Shown here one piece after another: positions 59,496 through 64,000 of a stretch of 64,000 nucleotides of DNA. The first letter of the stretch is position 1. Each line of letters begins with the position of its first letter. The position numbers and the translations under genes were made by a program. Source of the stretch: Ascidiaceihabitans sp034111945 (GTDB lineage: Bacteria > Pseudomonadota > Alphaproteobacteria > Rhodobacterales > Rhodobacteraceae); assembly GCA_047626725.1 (NCBI GenBank), contig JBLHSG010000018.1, positions 1-64,000 of the forward strand, in the 5' to 3' direction. The notes under the pieces were generated by a model. That model saw only the letters and a program-made list of their open reading frames with translations. It was not told the origin of the DNA and did no database searches.

Positions 59496-60086
59496 ATGGG
59501 CAAAGTTCAAGACCGCAAAGCGAAACTGCGCGATCGACTGATTGATGCCGCAGAGGCGCAGATTGTTGATGGTGGCCTAAACACCGTCAAAGCCCGCGAT
59601 ATGGCGCGCAAAGCCGAATGTGCGCTGGGCGCGATTTACAACGTTTTTGACGACATCAATGATCTGGTGATGGCGGTGAACGGGCGCACGTTTCACAAGC
59701 TGGGCGAGGTGGTTAGCGTGGCTGTTGAAAATGCGCGTGATGAAACCCCGAATGATCAATTGATTGCGATGTCCAAAGCGTACCTCGGCTTTGCGGCGGA
59801 AAACACGTATCTGTGGCGGGCGCTGTTTGATTTAGAAATGTCGTCCGAATCAAAGGTGCCTGAATGGTATCTGGCCGAACTGGCGCAGCTGTTTGCCCAC
59901 ATTGGTCGCCCCTTGGCCCTGCTTTTTCCTGAATTGCCGCGTGACGAATTGGATTTGATGGTGCGTGCGCTGTTTTCATCGGTGCACGGCATTGTTTTGC
60001 TGGGGCTTGAGAAACGCATCTCGGGCGTGCCACGTCCGCAGATCGAACACATGCTTGGTCAGGTTTTATCCCAAATCGGAAAATAA
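59496..60086 (+). CDS. TetR/AcrR family transcriptional regulator
   Basis: 196 residues from ATG 59496, with GGGGA upstream. The N-terminal helix-turn-helix is VKARDMARKAECALGAIYNVFDDINDLVMAV, key run ARKAECALGAIYNVFDD, in the normal TetR position. The C-terminal ligand domain is unassigned. Two identical TGAAC-GAT-GTTCA dyads lie in the 87 bases between this gene and the PspA-like gene, so it most likely represses that operon. Only the dyads support this; the ligand is unknown. Confidence 0.9.
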   Translation: MGKVQDRKAKLRDRLIDAAEAQIVDGGLNTVKARDMARKAECALGAIYNVFDDINDLVMAVNGRTFHKLGEVVSVAVENARDETPNDQLIAMSKAYLGFAAENTYLWRALFDLEMSSESKVPEWYLAELAQLFAHIGRPLALLFPELPRDELDLMVRALFSSVHGIVLLGLEKRISGVPRPQIEHMLGQVLSQIGK

Positions 60087-60088
60087 TT

Positions 60089-60158
60089 TGAACGATGTTC
60101 ATTTATATTCTTGAATTACCGATGGGCGTTGCCATATCCATTTCATGAACGATGTTCA
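60089..60158. promoter_or_regulatory. Two identical 13-base operators ahead of the PspA-like operon
   Basis: TGAACGATGTTCA occurs at 60089-60101 and 60146-60158, 57 bases apart, each a perfect 5-3-5 dyad. Between them is a weak promoter candidate TTGAAT (60111-60116), 16 bases, CATATC (60133-60138). The second site is 15 bases before the ATG of the PspA-like gene. The arrangement suits a dimeric repressor such as the adjacent TetR protein. Confidence 0.8.
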
Positions 60159-60173
60159 AAAATGGAGGATGCG

Positions 60174-60848
60174 ATGTTTTCTACACTTAGAACTTTGGTG
60201 ACAGGTGCCAATGCACGAGCCACGGAACAACTGCGCGAGGTCTATTCGATTGAATTGATCGAACAGAAAATCCGCGAGGCACAGGACGGTTTGCGTGCTG
60301 CGAAATACACGCTGGCGGGTTTGATCCAACGCGGTCGATCAGAGGATCGCCAGATCGCGACGCTTCAGAATCGGGTGACGGATTTGTTAACGCGCGCCGC
60401 TGCCGCCCTTGAAGCAGGGCGCGAAGACATGGCCCAAGAAGCAGCGCAGGCCATCGCGGATATGGAAAACGAAATCGTGCTGCGTCGTGAGACAGCCAGC
60501 CGTTTGGAAACTCGTATTTTGCGATTGCGCGGGTCTGTTGAAACGGCAAATCGTCGGATTATTGATCTGAAACAAGGCGCGATTGCCGCCAAAGCCGTGC
60601 GGCGTGAACAAGACATGCAATCGCGATTGGGTCGTACCCTGCACAAAGACAACGCAATGGACGAAGCCGATGCGCTGATCAAAGGCGTATTGGGCCGCGA
60701 TGACCCGCTTGAGCAAAGCGAAATTTTGCGTGAAATCGACACGGGGCTTAGCCACGAAAACCTTGGTGATCGTATGGCCGCCGAAGGCTTTGGTCCGAAT
60801 TCAAAAACAACAGCTGGCGACATTTTGAAACGTCTGCAAACCAAATAA
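60174..60848 (+). CDS. PspA/IM30 family protein
   Basis: 224 residues from ATG 60174, with GGAGGA 6 bases upstream; homology does not support the longer frame to 60111. MFSTLRTLVTGANARATEQL is the membrane-binding amphipathic helix, followed by a long coiled coil rich in Arg/Glu (LIEQKIREAQDGLRAAKYTL onward), as in PspA/Vipp1/IM30 proteins that coat stressed inner membranes. PspF and other phage-shock genes are absent; regulation appears to be by the upstream TetR. The YiaA-like gene follows after 32 bases. Confidence 0.82.
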   Translation: MFSTLRTLVTGANARATEQLREVYSIELIEQKIREAQDGLRAAKYTLAGLIQRGRSEDRQIATLQNRVTDLLTRAAAALEAGREDMAQEAAQAIADMENEIVLRRETASRLETRILRLRGSVETANRRIIDLKQGAIAAKAVRREQDMQSRLGRTLHKDNAMDEADALIKGVLGRDDPLEQSEILREIDTGLSHENLGDRMAAEGFGPNSKTTAGDILKRLQTK

Positions 60849-60880
60849 TTGACCCTGATTTTTAATACTGGAGAGTAAAA

Positions 60881-61162
60881 ATGAATAACGAAAACACAGA
60901 TAACGGCATGATTTTGTTTATCAACGTGGCGGGCGTTTTGATCGCTTATGTGCTGCTGGCGATCTCGCTTTGGTTATCAACCGAGGTCCCGCTGTCGACC
61001 AAAGGCTATTGGGGCATGGGGATTGTGTTGTTGACGATCAGCCTGATCAACGTGGTCAAATACCGCTTTGACTGGAAGTTGAGCGGCGACCGGATCCAGC
61101 GGATCGAAGATGCCAAGAACGAAAAGCTGCTAGAAGAATTCGTGAGCGATCCAAAGGCATAA
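60881..61162 (+). CDS. YiaA/YiaB family inner-membrane protein
   Basis: 93 residues with two membrane helices (about 10-33 and 43-60) and a charged cytoplasmic tail. YWGMGIVLLTISLINVVKYRFDWKLSGDRIQRIEDAKNEKLLEEF, key run YWGMGIVLLTISLINVVKYR, matches the YiaAB two-helix domain. A GGAGAG ribosome site lies just upstream. It is the second gene of the TetR-controlled PspA operon and is followed by a hairpin terminator shared with glyA. Confidence 0.85.
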   Translation: MNNENTDNGMILFINVAGVLIAYVLLAISLWLSTEVPLSTKGYWGMGIVLLTISLINVVKYRFDWKLSGDRIQRIEDAKNEKLLEEFVSDPKA

Positions 61163-61179
61163 TCGACACTTTGAAATGC

Positions 61180-61207
61180 AAAAGGCGGGCCAATTGCGGC
61201 CCGCCTT
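61180..61207 (-). terminator. Intrinsic terminator of glyA (also end of the PspA operon)
   Basis: AAGGCGGGCC (61182-61191) and GGCCCGCCTT (61198-61207) form a perfect 10-base-pair stem with an AATTGC loop. On the minus strand a TTTT run follows, so it mainly ends glyA; it can also stop plus-strand transcripts. Confidence 0.8.
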
Positions 61208-61240
61208 AGTCAATTCATTCAGGGCTTTTGCCCCAATGTT

Positions 61241-62524
61241 TTACAGGTTCGGATACAGTGGAAAGCGTGCGCATAGTGTTGCGACTTCGGCTTTGACTTT
61301 GTCCTCAACTGCGCCGTTGCCGTCTTCGCCGTTTGCGGCCAAACCGTCGACAACTTCATTGATCCAATCCGCGATCTGGCGGAACTCTGCTTCGCCGAAC
61401 CCACGCGTTGTCCCTGCGGGTGACCCTAGGCGGATGCCGGATGTGATTGTCGGTTTCTCATCATCAAACGGCACGCCGTTTTTGTTGCAGGTGATGTGCG
61501 CGCGGCCCAATGCTTTTTCTGTCGCGTTGCCTTTGACGCCTTTGGCGCGCAAATCGACCAGCAAAACATGAGTGTCGGTGCCGTGCGTGACCGTATCAAG
61601 CCCGCCCTTGATCAGTTGATCTGACATCGCCTGTGCGTTTTTCACGACCTGTTTGATGTAGGTTTTGAACTCTGGCTGCAGGGCTTCGCCAAATGCGACG
61701 GCCTTGGCGGCGATCACGTGCATCAATGGGCCGCCCTGAATTCCAGGAAAGATGGCAGAGTTGAATTTCTTGGCCAATGCTTCGTCGTTGGTCAGGATCA
61801 TGCCGCCACGTGGGCCGCGCAGGGTTTTGTGCGTGGTTGTGGTCGCAACATGAGCGTGCGGGAACGGCGATGGGTGTTCGCCAGCAGCAACAAGACCGGC
61901 GATGTGCGCCATGTCGACGTGCAGATACGCGCCAATCATGTCAGCAATTTCGCGCATGCGTTTGAAATCAATCTGGCGCGGAATGGCAGAACCACCTGCG
62001 ATGATCATTTTTGGCTGGTGTTCTTTGGCCAATGCTTCGACTTCGTCATAATCCAGCAGGTTATCTGCGCGGCGTACGCCGTATTGAATGGCGTTAAACC
62101 ACTTGCCAGACTGGTTCGGGGCGGCACCGTGCGTGAGGTGACCACCGGCGTCCAATGACATGCCAAGGATGGTATCGCCGGGCTTTAGCAGCGCCTGAAA
62201 CACACCTTGGTTGGCTTGCGAGCCCGAATTTGGTTGCACATTGGCAAAGTCGCAGCCAAACAATTGCTTGGCGCGATCAATGGCTAGGTTTTCTGCAACA
62301 TCAACGTATTGGCAACCACCGTAATAGCGACGGCCCGGATAGCCTTCGGCGTATTTGTTGGTCATCACTGACCCTTGCGCTTCCATAACGGCCGCGGACA
62401 CGATGTTTTCTGATGCGATCAATTCGATCTCGTCGCGCTGGCGACCCAGTTCGGATGTGATGGAACCAAAGATTTCAGGATCGCGTGTTGCGAGGTCTTG
62501 GGTGAAAAAGGCATCGTTGCTCAT
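61241..62524 (-). CDS. glyA: Serine hydroxymethyltransferase
   Basis: 427 residues from ATG 62524 (MSNDAFFTQDLATRDPEIF); the open frame to 62743 is not family-like. PLP-binding Lys in VATTTTHKTLRGPRGG, ELIASENIVS at the N-terminus, and YAEGYPGRRYYGGC are full-length SHMT signatures. It interconverts serine and glycine with tetrahydrofolate, supplying one-carbon units. It is a single-gene unit. Confidence 0.97.
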   Translation of the reverse strand: MSNDAFFTQDLATRDPEIFGSITSELGRQRDEIELIASENIVSAAVMEAQGSVMTNKYAEGYPGRRYYGGCQYVDVAENLAIDRAKQLFGCDFANVQPNSGSQANQGVFQALLKPGDTILGMSLDAGGHLTHGAAPNQSGKWFNAIQYGVRRADNLLDYDEVEALAKEHQPKMIIAGGSAIPRQIDFKRMREIADMIGAYLHVDMAHIAGLVAAGEHPSPFPHAHVATTTTHKTLRGPRGGMILTNDEALAKKFNSAIFPGIQGGPLMHVIAAKAVAFGEALQPEFKTYIKQVVKNAQAMSDQLIKGGLDTVTHGTDTHVLLVDLRAKGVKGNATEKALGRAHITCNKNGVPFDDEKPTITSGIRLGSPAGTTRGFGEAEFRQIADWINEVVDGLAANGEDGNGAVEDKVKAEVATLCARFPLYPNL

Positions 62525-62695
62525 GGCGCGTGCTCCGCAGGTAGGGACAGGAATTTTCAGTTTCGTATCGGAAACCATGCCTGCCTGAAAGCCGCTAAAG
62601 CGACGCAGGACAAAGAATATGCGGCAATGCTGGGCAACAGAGGAATTATATGATTGTTTCGGAGACAACATGGCCGCGATAGGAAACACATCAGC

Positions 62696-63457
62696 ATGCC
62701 TCTGAAAATCGGATTTGCCGCATCTCGCGCGCCTGTCGCACAAACCGCGCGGGCGGCATTGGTCGGGCGTTACGGCAATGTGCCGTTAGACGACGCCGAT
62801 ATTATCGTCGCTTTGGGGGGGGACGGTTTCATGCTGCAAACCCTGCACGACACCCAAGAATTGCTGGCCCCCGTCTACGGAATGAACCGTGGCACCATCG
62901 GGTTCTTGATGAATGAATATAACGAAAGCGGTCTGGTCGAACGCCTGACCGCCGCAGAAGAAGCAGAAGTGCACCCGCTGTCGATGCGCGCCACTGGCGT
63001 TGACGGCACGATCCACGACGCGCTTGCGATTAACGAAGTATCGCTGCTGCGTGCCTCGGCCCAAGCGGCGAAATTGCGCATCACGGTTGATGGCCGTTTG
63101 CGGATGGAAGAACTGGTGTGTGACGGCGCGTTGGTCGCGACACCGGCAGGATCGACGGCCTACAATTATTCTGCGCACGGCCCTGTGTTGCCGATTGGGT
63201 CTGACGTTTTGGCATTGACCGCAGTTGCCCCATTTCGCCCGCGTCGTTGGCGTGGGGCGCTGTTGCCCAAAACCGCAACGGTCCGGTTTGATGTGCTCGA
63301 ACCCGAAAAACGCCCGGTCATGGCAGAGGCGGATTCGCGATCTGTCATGAACGTGACGTCTGTGGTGATCCGATCCGAACCCAGCGTCGTGCACAGGATC
63401 CTGTTTGATCCCGGTCACGGTCTAGAAGAGCGCCTGATTTCAGAGCAATTCAGCTAG
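62696..63457 (+). CDS. nadK: NAD kinase
   Basis: 253 residues from ATG 62696, short as in other alphaproteobacteria. The catalytic GGDG motif is in DADIIVALGGDGFMLQTL, with GMNRGTIGFLMNEY, INEVSLLR and DGALVATPAGSTAYNYSAHGPVLP, key run TPAGSTAYNYSAHGP. It phosphorylates NAD to NADP with ATP. The stop overlaps the stop of the convergent SCO gene by 8 bases. AGGAAA lies 12 bases upstream of the start. Confidence 0.95.
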   Translation: MPLKIGFAASRAPVAQTARAALVGRYGNVPLDDADIIVALGGDGFMLQTLHDTQELLAPVYGMNRGTIGFLMNEYNESGLVERLTAAEEAEVHPLSMRATGVDGTIHDALAINEVSLLRASAQAAKLRITVDGRLRMEELVCDGALVATPAGSTAYNYSAHGPVLPIGSDVLALTAVAPFRPRRWRGALLPKTATVRFDVLEPEKRPVMAEADSRSVMNVTSVVIRSEPSVVHRILFDPGHGLEERLISEQFS

Positions 63458-64000
63458 CTGGTTCCAGATATCTAAGGGCGATATCGACAGCTTGGTCTGC
63501 GCCGATAATTGGTGGGATCAACGTCATGACTTTACCGTCCGCATCCAGCAGATGAATGAACGATCCGTGGGCGTAAATCCAACCGTATTCGGGGTCTTGG
63601 AACAGTGGTTTTATGTCGACGGAAAACGCCTCGTAGGCGTCGTGTAATGCTGCGGTGTCACCGGTTAACCCTATGAAATCAGGGTGCCATTTGGCCAGTG
63701 GTGCCTGCATGGTGTCAACGGTGTCTTGATCCGGCGCGATGGTGATCATGATCGGGGTAATGTCATGCCCCTTTGCCTCGAGGGCTGTGGTGATATCGGC
63801 CATCAGCGGAAAGGCCGCGGTGCAAATATCGGGGCAGTTCACATAGCCAAAAAACACCAGTTGCACACGACCGTCGGGGGCCGTTTCAGTACGGGTTTCG
63901 CCGTATTGATTGGTCAGAGTGTACGAACCGCCCAGATCAAAGGGCAGCGCGCTTTGGGCTGTTGCGGCACTGGCCCAAACAGCCAGCGCCATCACGGTGC
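63450..64000 (-). CDS. SCO family copper chaperone-like protein (5' end outside window)
   Basis: About 183 residues are visible; the frame remains open at the right edge, and the start is probably just beyond base 64000. The end of a signal peptide (MALAVWASAATAQ) precedes a thioredoxin-like domain with CPDIC (FFGYVNCPDICTAAFPL) and the third ligand His in HGSFIHLLDADG, the Cu-binding CxxxC plus His of SCO1/SenC proteins. These deliver copper to cytochrome c oxidase in the periplasm. Convergent with nadK. Confidence 0.9.
   Translation of the reverse strand, partial: TVMALAVWASAATAQSALPFDLGGSYTLTNQYGETRTETAPDGRVQLVFFGYVNCPDICTAAFPLMADITTALEAKGHDITPIMITIAPDQDTVDTMQAPLAKWHPDFIGLTGDTAALHDAYEAFSVDIKPLFQDPEYGWIYAHGSFIHLLDADGKVMTLIPPIIGADQAVDIALRYLEPAS

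Noticed and set aside
62525..62695. Riboswitch between glyA and nadK
   Set aside because: No recognisable glycine, SAM, SAH or THF riboswitch core was seen in the 171 bases.

Overview
The window reads as chromosomal DNA from a marine alphaproteobacterium of the Roseobacter group (Rhodobacteraceae). The grounds are an F1-only ATP synthase operon (atpHAGDC) followed by an H-type lectin-domain gene, a CIRCE-controlled groESL, an Hsp20/DUF1150 pair, DUF2125 and DUF2161 proteins, a trxB/lrp divergent pair, an lgt-midA-pgeF operon and a fused Sat/CysC enzyme. The genus cannot be fixed from the sequence alone. Genes are densely packed, with many 1 to 14 base overlaps. I see no tRNA, rRNA, CRISPR array, transposase or prophage. 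The first gene (prephenate dehydrogenase family) and the last (SCO family) are cut by the window edges.

Layout. 0-9.5 kb is rich in cell-envelope genes: an extensin-like peptidase-fold protein, a DUF2125 protein, ChaC, a MotA/ExbB-type channel paired with a long coiled-coil OmpA/MotB-type protein, and an M23 peptidase translationally coupled to clpA. 9.7-17.5 kb has gloB, a methyltransferase, the F1 ATPase operon and small genes. 17.7-25.1 kb has prs, a DsbA-fold isomerase/hydrolase pair and a minus-strand run (HAD hydrolase, MaoC, ribF, ycgN, ltaE, 2OG oxygenase). 25.3-33.1 kb has groESL, a GNAT enzyme, a DUF2161 protein, Mn-pyrophosphatase, an EamA transporter, a lipase-like hydrolase and an orphan phnM. 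33.2-41 kb has purEK, ydcH, a plus-strand operon starting with hsp20 behind a heat-shock-type promoter and running through a HEXXH metallopeptidase, PhzF and a GT10 glycosyltransferase, then sat/cysC. 41-50.8 kb has trxB/lrp, a Hint-domain protein, a 47-residue protein, pgeF-midA-lgt, ubiK, ybjN, proC, csaA, a 2-hydroxyacid dehydrogenase and tdk. 50.8-64 kb holds a structured 450-base gene-free stretch, a CII-like/ArsH pair, a KAS III enzyme, a stand-alone PilJ-type sensor domain protein, carB with a tandem palindromic leader, a TetR/PspA/YiaA envelope-stress module with two identical operators, glyA, nadK and a SCO protein.

Most genes are housekeeping. The parts that go beyond routine annotation are the stator-like ExbB/OmpA pair, the TetR-PspA-YiaA module with twin operators, the heat-shock-promoter operon carrying an unassigned metallopeptidase, the CII-like/ArsH overlap, the tandem palindromes in front of carB, and several nested inverted repeats in gene-free DNA. 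I did not find an unmistakably new multi-gene system; the TetR-PspA-YiaA and stator-like modules are the best candidates. All family assignments come from reading motifs, not from database searches.
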